A stretch of DNA of 10,436 nucleotides. Origin: Comamonadaceae bacterium (GTDB lineage Bacteria; Pseudomonadota; Gammaproteobacteria; Burkholderiales; Burkholderiaceae_C). The notes beneath the pieces were generated by a model. It did not search any database. It saw only the letters and a program-made list of their open reading frames with translations, and was not told where the DNA came from. The stretch lies in assembly GCA_947469815.1 (NCBI GenBank), contig CANIRI010000053.1:1-10436 (forward strand), written 5' to 3'. Shown piece by piece: positions 1-7,662 of the stretch. The first letter of the stretch is position 1, and the number at the start of each line of letters is the position of its first letter. The position numbers and the translations under genes were made by a program.

Positions 1-561
1 AATGCGGCGCTTGGCGGCACGGGCACGGGCTCCTACCTGGACTTTGAGGCCCTGGGCCGGCTGAAGGGCAAGGCTGCCAAGGACGGCAAAAGCGCCGCGC
101 GTGAAACTGCGCAGCAATTTGAAGCGCTGTTTTTGCAAATGATGATGAAGTCCATGCGCGACGCCAGCTTCAAGAGCGATCTGGTGGAGTCGCAGGCCAA
201 AGACACTTTCGAGGGCATGTTCGACAAAGAAGTTTCGCTGGCCATGGCCAAGAAAAACAGTTTGGGACTGGCTGACATGTTGATTAAAAACATGCCCGAT
301 CCAGCGGTGCAGGCGGCTAATGCCAAGGCCATTCAGGACCTGCAGGTCCAGCAGGCCGGTTCGACCGCCAGTTTTCTGCAAGCGCGCGCCAATGCCGGTA
401 AGGGCATACCGCTTGCGCCGGCTGAGGTCACGCCTTTGTCTTTGCGGCCAGCGGAACAAATGGCCTTGCCCTTGCCTCGCACGGGCGGCCCCATGCCCTT
501 GAGCGCCGAACAAAGACCGGTTGTCAAAGTCGACGCCGCAGACGGCGGAGCTACACCATGA
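1..561 (+). CDS. flgJ: FlgJ rod-capping protein, 5' end outside window, no hydrolase domain
   Basis: FlgJ caps the growing flagellar rod in the periplasm and helps rod subunits assemble. The frame is open from base 1 with no start codon before the conserved domain, so the gene begins upstream; 186 residues are visible. Visible residues 37-55 (AQQFEALFLQMMMKSMRDA) are the rod-binding domain signature, and residues 66-100 (AKDTFEGMFDKEVSLAMAKK, then GLADML) continue it. Comparison with enterobacterial FlgJ suggests only a few N-terminal residues are missing. After about residue 105 the protein is an Ala/Pro-rich tail of roughly 80 residues ending in stop 559-561. The glucosaminidase domain that many beta- and gammaproteobacterial FlgJ proteins carry is absent, and since flgK starts at 558 it cannot lie further on in another frame. 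Some other enzyme presumably opens the peptidoglycan. The stop overlaps the flgK start (ATGA), suggesting translational coupling. Identity is confident; the meaning of the tail is not. Confidence 0.9.
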   Translation, partial: NAALGGTGTGSYLDFEALGRLKGKAAKDGKSAARETAQQFEALFLQMMMKSMRDASFKSDLVESQAKDTFEGMFDKEVSLAMAKKNSLGLADMLIKNMPDPAVQAANAKAIQDLQVQQAGSTASFLQARANAGKGIPLAPAEVTPLSLRPAEQMALPLPRTGGPMPLSAEQRPVVKVDAADGGATP

Positions 562-3500
562 GTGACCTGTTAGGCATCGCATCGAACGCGGTAGCGGCTT
601 ACCAGCGCGCGCTGTCGACCACCAGCAACAACATTGCCAATGTCAACACCCCGGGCTATACCCGGGAGGTTGCCAACTTTGAATCCAACCCGGTCACCCA
701 GGTGGGCAATATCTTCATGGGTACTGGCGCATCGGTGGACAAGATCACACGCCAGTACAACGCCTTCATGGAGGCCAACCTGCGCAACAGCAACAGCGAT
801 CTGAGCAGCCAGGCGCCGATGGTGGACTATGCGAACCGTGTTGTGGACATCATGGGCGGTGAGGCGATGGGTCTGAGTGGCTCTTTTGACCAGTTCTTCT
901 CGGCGGCGCGTGATTTGTCAGCCGACCCGGCATCCACCGTACTGCGCAGCAGTTTCATGCGTGACGCCGAGGGCGTAGCAGACCGTTTCGGACAGCTCTC
1001 GGGGCAGCTTGAAGCCTTACAGGAGGAGACCAGTCAAGCCCTTCAAGGCCAGGTGGATCAGATCAATTCACTTACCAAGCAGCTGGGCCTGGTCAACTTC
1101 CAGCTGAATAAGCAGCGTCTAGCTGATGCTCAGCCCCCAGCGTTGATGGACCAACGTGATCAGTTGCTGTTGCAGATTTCTGATTTCGCGCGTGTCAATA
1201 CCAAGTTTGAAGTCAACGGTGTCGTGACGGTCAGCTTGGGCCCTTCCATTACCCAGGACGTGGTCGTCCGCGGCAATGACGTGACCGAGATAGGGGCCAA
1301 CTTCAACGCGGCCGCACCTGAAAAAGTGGCTTTGGTCATCGATCCCTTCGGTAAGTCGGTTGCCCTGAATGGCCCTACCAGCGGAAGCATCGCGGGAATG
1401 ATGGCTTTCAGGGAGCAGGTCCTGGGTAATTCGCGCGCTGCCCTGGATAATTTGGCAAAAACATTTGCCAACACGGTCAATGACGTCCACCAGGGGGGTA
1501 TTGACGGTTATGGAAAGACGGCGGGTGCCCTCTTTCTTTTCGATCCGTCGGCACTGAATCTTTCCTCCGGCATGCAAGTCGCCATCACTGACCCGATGCG
1601 CGTGAGTGCGGCTGCGCAGTTCCGGGTGACAAAAACCGACACCAACACCAGTGGGGCAGAGCCAACGCTGGTCTATGACCCCAGCAGTTACAGCGGCACC
1701 GGCAAGTCGGGATCGGCGCCGGTCACGCGGGCAGACGATGTCACCCAGCTCTTTGAAAACAATTCAAACGCCGCCGCTGGCCGACTCGTCACCGTCTCCA
1801 CCCAGGTTCCGGTGCGGCAAATTGCGTCGATCGCCGGCGGCCTTCAAGATGTGTCGTTCTTTTTGGATTCGGCGCAGGTTGGTCAGCAACTGTCTATCCT
1901 GACGCGCGATGGCCGGGCGGTCGTAGGCGGCAGCCTCAGCCAGTCGGTGCAAGACGCGGCCTTTGCCCCCGGGAACGGCTTTGTGGCGGGGGCTACCTAC
2001 AGCGACGCGCACTTGAACAAATCGGGGGTTCCAGACGGCTACCGCGATATGAAGGTTTTTTATGGTGCACAGGCAGAGGCCCTGCTGGAGCCCTTGTACA
2101 ACGACAAAGACCAAATCACAGGCTACAACCCGGCCGCCCCTGTTTTACAAGGCAGTCGCATCCAGACCGGGCAGGAATCCATCGACGCCAATGCCTTTGT
2201 GCTCAATGGCACGGCCTTGGGCGAGCTGGTGGCGGGTTCGAGCGGGACCATCCAGGCCAAGGACTTTGCGAATTGGATAAACCAGAAAACCTTTGTACAG
2301 GCGGATATCCTGTCGAGCAGCCCGATTTTGGTGAACGACGAAACCGTGGAGGGCATCGATTCCTCCAACAGTTCGCGCGTCTCCATCGGTTTGAGAAACA
2401 GGGCGAACGGGAGCGGCGTCGAGTTAGCGGATGGCTCGGCGCTGACCACTTTCACTGTTGCTGGAAGGGACATCGCGGTCGGCAAATCGGGCTGGGATTT
2501 GAGTCGTCTTGCAGCGAATATCAATGACCCTTTGACCGACGGTATCGTCTTGGGCGGCAAGACTTTTCTGCCAACTGACAAGAATAGTCTGACGGTTGCC
2601 GTAACCAACAATACAGCCGGTAGCGTTCTGGTCGGTGGAAAGCCGTTGACCCAGTTGGCCCCGCTGACCATTGCCGGGCAAACCATCAATCTGACCGGCG
2701 TGAGCACGACCGCAGCGCTGGTTGACGCCATTAACGCAAAAACGGGTCAAACCAGTGTTGTCGCCAGCCTTGCACCTTCGGGTGACTTGCTCTTGCGCTC
2801 CGAATCCAAGGTTTCTGCCAGCATCTCGCAAACGTTTGTGCGGCCTGATGTGTTGAAGGCTGGTGTGCTGGTCAATGGGTCCAACGTGGCACCAGCAGAC
2901 GGCATCAATTTAGCCATCCCCTATGTTGGCGACCCCGCCGGTAGTGCTGTCGACGCTGCCCCTACCAAGCTCGCCGGCGTCGATTTCAGTCTGGTGACCC
3001 TGAAAATTGCGGGTAAGAACTTCAATACACAGGGCCTCAGCAGCCTGAACGAGTTTGTTGATCGCATCAACGCTGGCACACCTTCGACAAACGTGGTTGC
3101 CAATATCACCAACGGGCGCTTGATCTTGTCCCCCTCTCTGGCGACAGGTCCGTTTCTGGTGCTTGAACCCAAGTCCTTAACTGGCGTGGTCGCAACGGCG
3201 CGCAACGAAATACGGGCCGCGCAGGGACAGATGAATCTCAACTTGCCCCTGGGTTTCAACAATGTTGACATCGTCACGGTTGACCAGGATGGGCAGTACC
3301 CCGATATTAAGAACGTCTATGACCTTGTCACTGCCATCAACGACAAGTCCATGGATACCGGAGTTATGGCCTCAATCAATGAGCGTGGCGACGTGCTCAT
3401 TACGAACACCCCGGGGCATGAAGGCGAAGACATCACATTGGACGCGACAACCTTTGGCGGGGCTCCCGCCAACGCGCTGGGCTTAAACAGCGGAACCTAC

Positions 3501-4547
3501 GGCGGCACTTTGAGTCTGACGCAGCCAGTGAGCGATTCAAATTTTGTGGATCCGCTTGCGCTGACCAAGCCGGTTTTGATTAACAACACCCGGTACACGA
3601 CAGACGCGCTTGATCCGCAGAAGATATCAATCGCCGTCAGCACGACCGATGGCGACTCCATGCCCAAAATCGGTGGTGTAGCAGTCCGCGGCATGTCGCT
3701 GTCGATCGCGGGGCAGCCGATCAATACGAACGATGTGACCACGCTGAGCGGGCTCATCACCGAGATCAATCGCAACACAGGGATGACCCAAGTCAGCGCC
3801 AGTGTTTCCCCGCAGGGGCAATTGGTTTTGACGCCTGCTGTGGCATACAAGCCGTTGCAATTGACCTTTGGAACATCGGGAAGCCCGCATGACCTGGGTT
3901 CTATGGGTTTCCGCACCCAGGCCACTATCAGCGGCGTCAACCCGGATGACATGCTGGTTTTTGTCACCGGCAGCGGCTCCGCCTCGGTTGCCGCAAGTTT
4001 TGCCGGCAAACCGGCAGACCCCCGCGCTTCCTTGCGGGCGCAAACCCTGGTGGTCAATTTCGAGAGCGCAACCCACTACACGATCACTGATACCACGACG
4101 GGCACTGTGGTCGCCAGCCGCAACTTTGATCCCGCCAAGCTCGACCCCGCCGTGGATTACCAGGGTCTGCAGCTCAAGATGACCAGCCCGCCTGCCGCTG
4201 GCGATGCGTTCACCATGGACGGAAACCAGGACGGTGTCGGCAACAACGACAACATGATTGCCATCGCGGCCCTGGAAAACAAGCGTTTGATTGGAAACAA
4301 GACGCTCAACGGTGCCTACATTGACCACGTCAATGAGATGGGCAACATTTCTCGCCAAGCCAAGACCGCGCAAACGGCGCTGACGGTGGTGCATGACCAG
4401 GCCGTTGCCTCCCGCGATCAGCTCTCCGGCGTGAGTCTGGACGCCGAGGCCGCCGACCTGATCCGTTTCCAGCAGGCCTACCAAGCCGCAGCCAAGGTGA
4501 TCCAGATATCGGGCACCTTGTTTGACGCCATTGTCGGCATCCGCTGA
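558..4547 (+). CDS. flgK: Giant FlgK, hook-filament junction protein (HAP1), 1329 aa
   Basis: FlgK is the first hook-associated protein, exported by the flagellar type III apparatus to join hook and filament. The N-terminal signature is at residues 22-37 (TSNNIANVNTPGYTRE). The family N-terminal region runs to about residue 350, including MDQRDQLLLQIS near 197-208 and FANTVNDVHQGG at 303-314. The canonical C-terminal part begins around 1165 (YTITDTTTGTVV at 1174-1185, AAGDAFTMDG at 1213-1222) and ends with ADLIRFQQAYQAAAKVIQ at 1299-1316. FlgK proteins are usually about 450-650 aa, so about 700-800 residues between roughly 360 and 1160 are extra; at least four stretches there resemble the flagellin hook IN motif (see repeat entry). 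The frame is unbroken and I saw no cysteine, as expected for an exported axial protein. The ATG at 558 overlaps the flgJ stop and has GGAG 8 nt upstream (546-550 region). Identity is certain; the role of the insertion is unknown. Confidence 0.95.
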   Translation: MSDLLGIASNAVAAYQRALSTTSNNIANVNTPGYTREVANFESNPVTQVGNIFMGTGASVDKITRQYNAFMEANLRNSNSDLSSQAPMVDYANRVVDIMGGEAMGLSGSFDQFFSAARDLSADPASTVLRSSFMRDAEGVADRFGQLSGQLEALQEETSQALQGQVDQINSLTKQLGLVNFQLNKQRLADAQPPALMDQRDQLLLQISDFARVNTKFEVNGVVTVSLGPSITQDVVVRGNDVTEIGANFNAAAPEKVALVIDPFGKSVALNGPTSGSIAGMMAFREQVLGNSRAALDNLAKTFANTVNDVHQGGIDGYGKTAGALFLFDPSALNLSSGMQVAITDPMRVSAAAQFRVTKTDTNTSGAEPTLVYDPSSYSGTGKSGSAPVTRADDVTQLFENNSNAAAGRLVTVSTQVPVRQIASIAGGLQDVSFFLDSAQVGQQLSILTRDGRAVVGGSLSQSVQDAAFAPGNGFVAGATYSDAHLNKSGVPDGYRDMKVFYGAQAEALLEPLYNDKDQITGYNPAAPVLQGSRIQTGQESIDANAFVLNGTALGELVAGSSGTIQAKDFANWINQKTFVQADILSSSPILVNDETVEGIDSSNSSRVSIGLRNRANGSGVELADGSALTTFTVAGRDIAVGKSGWDLSRLAANINDPLTDGIVLGGKTFLPTDKNSLTVAVTNNTAGSVLVGGKPLTQLAPLTIAGQTINLTGVSTTAALVDAINAKTGQTSVVASLAPSGDLLLRSESKVSASISQTFVRPDVLKAGVLVNGSNVAPADGINLAIPYVGDPAGSAVDAAPTKLAGVDFSLVTLKIAGKNFNTQGLSSLNEFVDRINAGTPSTNVVANITNGRLILSPSLATGPFLVLEPKSLTGVVATARNEIRAAQGQMNLNLPLGFNNVDIVTVDQDGQYPDIKNVYDLVTAINDKSMDTGVMASINERGDVLITNTPGHEGEDITLDATTFGGAPANALGLNSGTYGGTLSLTQPVSDSNFVDPLALTKPVLINNTRYTTDALDPQKISIAVSTTDGDSMPKIGGVAVRGMSLSIAGQPINTNDVTTLSGLITEINRNTGMTQVSASVSPQGQLVLTPAVAYKPLQLTFGTSGSPHDLGSMGFRTQATISGVNPDDMLVFVTGSGSASVAASFAGKPADPRASLRAQTLVVNFESATHYTITDTTTGTVVASRNFDPAKLDPAVDYQGLQLKMTSPPAAGDAFTMDGNQDGVGNNDNMIAIAALENKRLIGNKTLNGAYIDHVNEMGNISRQAKTAQTALTVVHDQAVASRDQLSGVSLDAEAADLIRFQQAYQAAAKVIQISGTLFDAIVGIR
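2664..3839 (+). repeat. Array of degenerate hook-IN-like motifs inside flgK
   Basis: The flgK insertion contains related units of about 45-50 residues. Each has a beta-strand opening with an 'IAG' or similar motif, a short spacer, a helix ending in IN, then V/A-rich strands ending in a hydrophobic LxL. The clearest are residues 703-747 (TIAGQTINLTG, LVDAINAKTG, ASLAPSGDLLL), 814-858 (KIAGKNFNTQG, FVDRINAGT, ANITNGRLIL) and 1047-1092 (SIAGQPINTND, LITEINRNTG, ASVSPQGQLVL). A weaker copy is at 900-949 (LVTAINDK, ASINERGDVLI). Possible degenerate copies lie earlier, at about 548-593 and 632-657. FliD has the same pattern once (residues 155-208). The repeats are visible in protein pattern rather than as exact DNA repeats, which suggests old duplications. 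Assignment to the flagellin hook IN motif family is from pattern recognition and not from a profile search. Confidence 0.65.
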
Positions 4548-4570
4548 GCCAATTTCTGAATGGACTGACC

Positions 4571-5497
4571 ATGCAAATCTCCACTGCCTACATATTTGAC
4601 CGCGCATCGACGCAGATGAGCAACGCGACCAATGCACTGAGCAAAAGCCAGGCGCAGATTGCCCAAGGCAAGCAAATCTTGAACGCCAGCGACGCCCCGG
4701 ACCAGGCCGCTGCCATCACCCGGCTGCAGTCCACCATCGGGCGACATGACAGCTATGCGAAGGCGCTCGACGCGGTGCAGGGGCGCTTGGACCTGGAGAG
4801 CACCACACTTTCCAGCGCCAGTGACGTCCTGGTGCGGATCAAGGAATTGACCGTGCAGGCAAACAACGGTACGCAAGGCAATGTGAGTCTGGCTGCCATC
4901 GGCGCGGAGATGAAGGGCTTGCGCGATCAACTCTTGAGTTTGGCTAATAGCCGCGATCCCTCGGGCAACTATATTTTCTCGGGTAGCAAGGTTGGGACTC
5001 CGGCATTCCAGGCCGACAAAGAAGGGGCGGTGTCCTACCGCGGCGACCAGACCCTCACCCACGTGGCCATCGGTGACGAACGCAAACTGGCGCTCAATCG
5101 CCCCGGCAGTGCGGCCTTTGTCCGGGTGGTTCGCCAGGACCCTGACACGGGTAAGGCCCAGGGGGTTGGATTTTTTCAGGCCATAGACGACCTCATGGCG
5201 GCGGTGAAAGAGAACAACAAGGCCGGGATGCAGCAGAGTTTGGGTGAAATGGACGCGCTACACAACGGTGTGGTGCTGGCGCAAGCCGATGTGGGTACCA
5301 GCATGAAGGTGGTCGAGCAGCAGGGCGCCGTGCTGGACGACACCAAGCTGACGCTGAGAACCACTCTCTCCAACTTGCAAGATCTGGATATGTCGACCGC
5401 CCTGACCCAGATGCAAAAGCAAATGGTCTCGCTGGAAGCGGCGCAAGCCAGCTTTGCCAAGATTTCCCAGTTGTCTTTGTTCAAGTACCTGGGTTAA
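4571..5497 (+). CDS. flgL: FlgL, hook-filament junction protein (HAP3), 308 aa
   Basis: FlgL assembles on FlgK and forms the second layer of the hook-filament junction, to which flagellin attaches. It is a flagellin homologue. Residues 1-50 give the N-terminal coiled-coil region (MQISTAYIFDRAS, then LNASDAPDQAAAI). VRIKELTVQANNGT (88-101) matches the conserved flagellin-type core helix. RDPSGNYIFSGSK (128-140) is a signature of FlgL. The C-terminus (NLQDLDMSTALTQMQKQ, ending LFKYLG) is the matching terminal helix. Length is normal for the family, about 300 aa. The start 23 nt after the flgK stop has only a weak GGA (4562-4564) as ribosome binding site, so translation may depend partly on coupling to flgK. 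No promoter motif was seen in the gap, consistent with co-transcription. Confidence 0.95.
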   Translation: MQISTAYIFDRASTQMSNATNALSKSQAQIAQGKQILNASDAPDQAAAITRLQSTIGRHDSYAKALDAVQGRLDLESTTLSSASDVLVRIKELTVQANNGTQGNVSLAAIGAEMKGLRDQLLSLANSRDPSGNYIFSGSKVGTPAFQADKEGAVSYRGDQTLTHVAIGDERKLALNRPGSAAFVRVVRQDPDTGKAQGVGFFQAIDDLMAAVKENNKAGMQQSLGEMDALHNGVVLAQADVGTSMKVVEQQGAVLDDTKLTLRTTLSNLQDLDMSTALTQMQKQMVSLEAAQASFAKISQLSLFKYLG

Positions 5498-5534
5498 TTG
5501 GCCCTGCCACCCATAAGCAAAATCACCCAAGACC

Positions 5535-7007
5535 ATGGCGACCACAGGCTCCATTTCTCCGACCGCGCTGCCCAACGCCGGCTCCACGTCAAGCGCGGCC
5601 AAGACCGCTGCCACTATCGTCAAGTCCCTGAATGCCGGCTCCGGCATTGACACGCAGTCTTTGGCCGACAGCCTGGTGGCCGCTGAGCGCGCTCCTAAGC
5701 AGGCGGCCATCGACAAAAACATCCAGAAAAACAACGATGTTGTGTCCGGCATGTCTGCCCTGAAGTACGTCTTGAACAATTTGAAGACCGCCTTCGATGA
5801 CCTGAAGGATGTCAGCGACTACAAGAACATGACCGTCTCCAGCGACCAGTCGCTGGTCACGGCCACGGCAGACGCGGGTGCATCCGGGGGTAGCCACAGC
5901 ATCGTGGTCAAGTCGCTGGCTCAGGGCCAGCGCGATGTTTTCAGCCCCCAGGTACCCACGACTACCTCAAAGTTAAACAACGGTGCGGCGATGGCGCTGA
6001 CGCTGGGTGGAAACGCATTCCCTGACGGGCAGTCCATCTCGGTGCCCGCCGGGCAAGACACGCCGCAGGGCGTTGTCGATGCGATCAACAGCGCCAATGT
6101 GGGTTTGACTGCCCACTTGGTGAACACCGGTTTGGGCGCAAACCCTTACAAAATCGTCGTCAATGGCGGCATCGGGGTCGACAAGTCCTTCACGCTGAGC
6201 GGCCTGGGCGACGCCAATGCGGGCCAGGGGCAGGCGGCCCAGGATGCTGAGTTGACTGTCGATGGCGTGCAAGTTTTCAGCGCCACCAATACGGTTTCGG
6301 GGGTTATTCCCGGCGTGAGCCTGACGCTGTGGGGCACCAACCATCCGCAAAGCACGTCGCTGGTGTTGGCCAATGACACTTCGCAAGTTACCACCCGGGT
6401 GAATGCCCTGGTCACCGCGTACAACGACGCCAGCAACCTCATGAAGGAGGTTACCAACCCCAAATCCACCCTGGCGACCTATGGGGCCACCATGGTTGGC
6501 AATTCCACGGTCCAACGTTTGCGTGACGAAATGCGCCAGATGGTACAGGTGAAGTCGGACACGGCACCCTCTAACAACGTGGCCTACCTGCACGACATTG
6601 GGGTTCAAATTGACAGCAAAGGCGTCATGACGGTCGACAGTGTCAAATTAGGGACCGCGGTTAACACAGATTTTTCCAATACGGTCAAGCTGCTCACGGG
6701 AAACCAGGAGCAGCTGAGTCAATACGCCGTGGCAACACCCGCCGGCATTGCAGGGGTGGCCAGCCGCAAGCTATCGGCCATGCTGTCGTCCACCGGGTCG
6801 CTCAGCACCGAAAGCAGCAACGCCACGAGCAACGTATCCAAATACCAGGACGATCTGAAGAAACTGGACGACCGTATGCAACGCCTGTTGGAGCGTTACA
6901 GCAAGCAGTTCGCCGCGATGGACTCCATCGTGGGTCAAAGCAAGAGCACACAAACCGGCCTGACCAGCACCTTTGCTGGCCTGATGGCCATGTACACCAA
7001 TAAGTAG
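5535..7007 (+). CDS. fliD: FliD, filament cap protein (HAP2), 490 aa
   Basis: FliD sits at the distal filament tip and promotes folding and insertion of flagellin. Residues 30-56 (KSLNAGSGIDTQSLADSLV, then AERAPKQ) are the classical FliD N-terminal signature. A single hook-IN-like unit occupies about 155-210 (VVDAINSANVGLTAHLVN). The C-terminal domain runs to the end, with DRMQRLLERYSKQFAAMDS (446-464) and a coiled-coil terminus ending MAMYTNK. About 25 Ser/Ala/Thr-rich residues precede the conserved start, so the true start could be slightly different, but 5535 is the first ATG in this frame. No good Shine-Dalgarno is visible before it. The gene lies 37 nt after flgL and before the terminator at 7029-7055, so it probably belongs to the flgJ-flgK-flgL unit. 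fliD is more often next to flaG and fliS; no fliS is seen in this window. Confidence 0.95.
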   Translation: MATTGSISPTALPNAGSTSSAAKTAATIVKSLNAGSGIDTQSLADSLVAAERAPKQAAIDKNIQKNNDVVSGMSALKYVLNNLKTAFDDLKDVSDYKNMTVSSDQSLVTATADAGASGGSHSIVVKSLAQGQRDVFSPQVPTTTSKLNNGAAMALTLGGNAFPDGQSISVPAGQDTPQGVVDAINSANVGLTAHLVNTGLGANPYKIVVNGGIGVDKSFTLSGLGDANAGQGQAAQDAELTVDGVQVFSATNTVSGVIPGVSLTLWGTNHPQSTSLVLANDTSQVTTRVNALVTAYNDASNLMKEVTNPKSTLATYGATMVGNSTVQRLRDEMRQMVQVKSDTAPSNNVAYLHDIGVQIDSKGVMTVDSVKLGTAVNTDFSNTVKLLTGNQEQLSQYAVATPAGIAGVASRKLSAMLSSTGSLSTESSNATSNVSKYQDDLKKLDDRMQRLLERYSKQFAAMDSIVGQSKSTQTGLTSTFAGLMAMYTNK

Positions 7008-7028
7008 CCACCGCCTCGCCGGTCGCTG

Positions 7029-7055
7029 AGCCAGCCCTTGCGCTGGCTTTTTTTT
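7029..7055 (+). terminator. Intrinsic terminator after fliD
   Basis: A perfect 7-bp stem (AGCCAGC at 7029-7035 with GCTGGCT at 7042-7048) and a 6-nt loop are followed by eight T residues (7048-7055). It lies 22 nt past the fliD stop and separates the flgJKL-fliD unit from flaG. Confidence 0.9.
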
Positions 7056-7076
7056 GGCGTTTCGCGGGCCTGGCCC

Positions 7077-7103
7077 TCAAGTTCTGGCCGCGTATTCCGA
7101 TTC
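7077..7103 (+). promoter_or_regulatory. Predicted sigma28 (FliA) promoter of flaG
   Basis: TCAAGTTC (7077-7084) matches the FliA -35 consensus TAAAGTTT at 6 of 8 positions. TCCGATTC (7096-7103) matches the -10 consensus GCCGATAA at 5 of 8, including the core CCGAT. The gap between the boxes is exactly the preferred 11 nt. It lies just past the fliD terminator. Expected transcription start is near 7110, giving a leader of about 50 nt before flaG. Confidence 0.7.
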
Positions 7104-7158
7104 CATGTCACCGAAGCTCTTAATCCAGGGCTTCTCCTGGCACCCGAAAGGACATGAC

Positions 7159-7521
7159 ATGGCTGACCCAATTAGCACCTCCGCAGCGACAAGCACTGTT
7201 GCGAACGATTTTCTGGCAATGAAGGCCGACATCGAAAAGTCAGCCTCTAAAGCCGCGCCCAAAGCGCCCCCAGCTGTGAGCCAGCAAGCGGCTCCTGCGG
7301 CGGCCGATTTACGCCAAGCGGTCGAGATGTTGAATAAACAGCTGGCCAAAAACAACCAGGTGCTTGGCTTCAGCTATGACGAATCGGTGAAAAGCCCGGT
7401 CATCACCGTGAAAAACTCGGAGTCGGGTGAAGTGATCCGCCAGATACCCAACGAACAGGTGGTGCGCATGGCCCACCATATTGACCAGCTCAAAGGGCTG
7501 GTCTTCAACAAAGTTGGTTGA
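7159..7521 (+). CDS. flaG: FlaG family protein, 120 aa
   Basis: FlaG is a small protein commonly encoded beside flagellin or fliD genes. In some bacteria its loss changes filament length, but its biochemical role is poorly defined. The start at 7159 is chosen because AAAGGA (7147-7152) lies 6 nt upstream and gives the usual length; the frame is also open upstream to an ATG at 7054, but that would cover the promoter and part of the terminator. Residues 1-48 are Ala/Ser/Lys-rich and poorly conserved. Residues 50-120 form the FlaG domain, with LGFSYDES (68-75), VITVKNSESGEVIRQIPNEQ (80-99) and the helix VVRMAHHIDQLKG after it. ESGEVIRQIP is the family hallmark. It has its own putative sigma28 promoter and may be co-transcribed with the flagellin that follows, since no terminator was seen between them. 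Confidence 0.92.
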   Translation: MADPISTSAATSTVANDFLAMKADIEKSASKAAPKAPPAVSQQAAPAAADLRQAVEMLNKQLAKNNQVLGFSYDESVKSPVITVKNSESGEVIRQIPNEQVVRMAHHIDQLKGLVFNKVG

Positions 7522-7537
7522 TTTTTTCGAGCAACAC

Positions 7538-7564
7538 TAAAGATTTTGTCAGCAGCGCCGATTC
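7538..7564 (+). promoter_or_regulatory. Predicted sigma28 (FliA) promoter of flagellin gene 1
   Basis: TAAAGATT (7538-7545) matches TAAAGTTT at 7 of 8 positions. GCCGATTC (7557-7564) matches GCCGATAA at 6 of 8. Spacing is exactly 11 nt. Predicted start near 7571 gives a leader of about 90 nt before the ATG at 7663. This is the better of the two sigma28 matches in the window. Confidence 0.85.
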
Positions 7565-7662
7565 ATAGGCATAGACGGTAAACCTCTTGGCTACGTTGAA
7601 AGACTCAGCTAAAGGGGCGCAGACCACCCTGGTAAGTATTTTGTTTTTTTAGGAGAACTGAA

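Noticed and set aside
511..551. CAAAGACC and CAAAGTCG near the flgJ end as a sigma28 promoter for flgK
   Set aside because: No GCCGATAA-like -10 is present at 11-nt spacing after either.
1493..1498. Run of six G residues in flgK as a phase-variation tract
   Set aside because: It is short and encodes conserved-looking HQGG; nothing else suggests slippage switching.
3627..4637. Open frame of 336 codons on the - strand across the flgK end and flgL start
   Set aside because: It lies wholly opposite confidently coding sequence, and its His/Gly/Arg-rich translation is typical of a shadow frame.
7054..7158. Longer FlaG starting at the ATG at 7054
   Set aside because: That start lies in the T run of the terminator and upstream of the predicted promoter; the ATG at 7159 has a good ribosome binding site and gives the usual FlaG length.
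7630..7646. sigma54-like sequence just before flagellin 1 (TGGTAAG-N4-TTGT)
   Set aside because: The -12 GC is missing and the predicted start would fall inside the ribosome binding site; the sigma28 promoter upstream fits far better.
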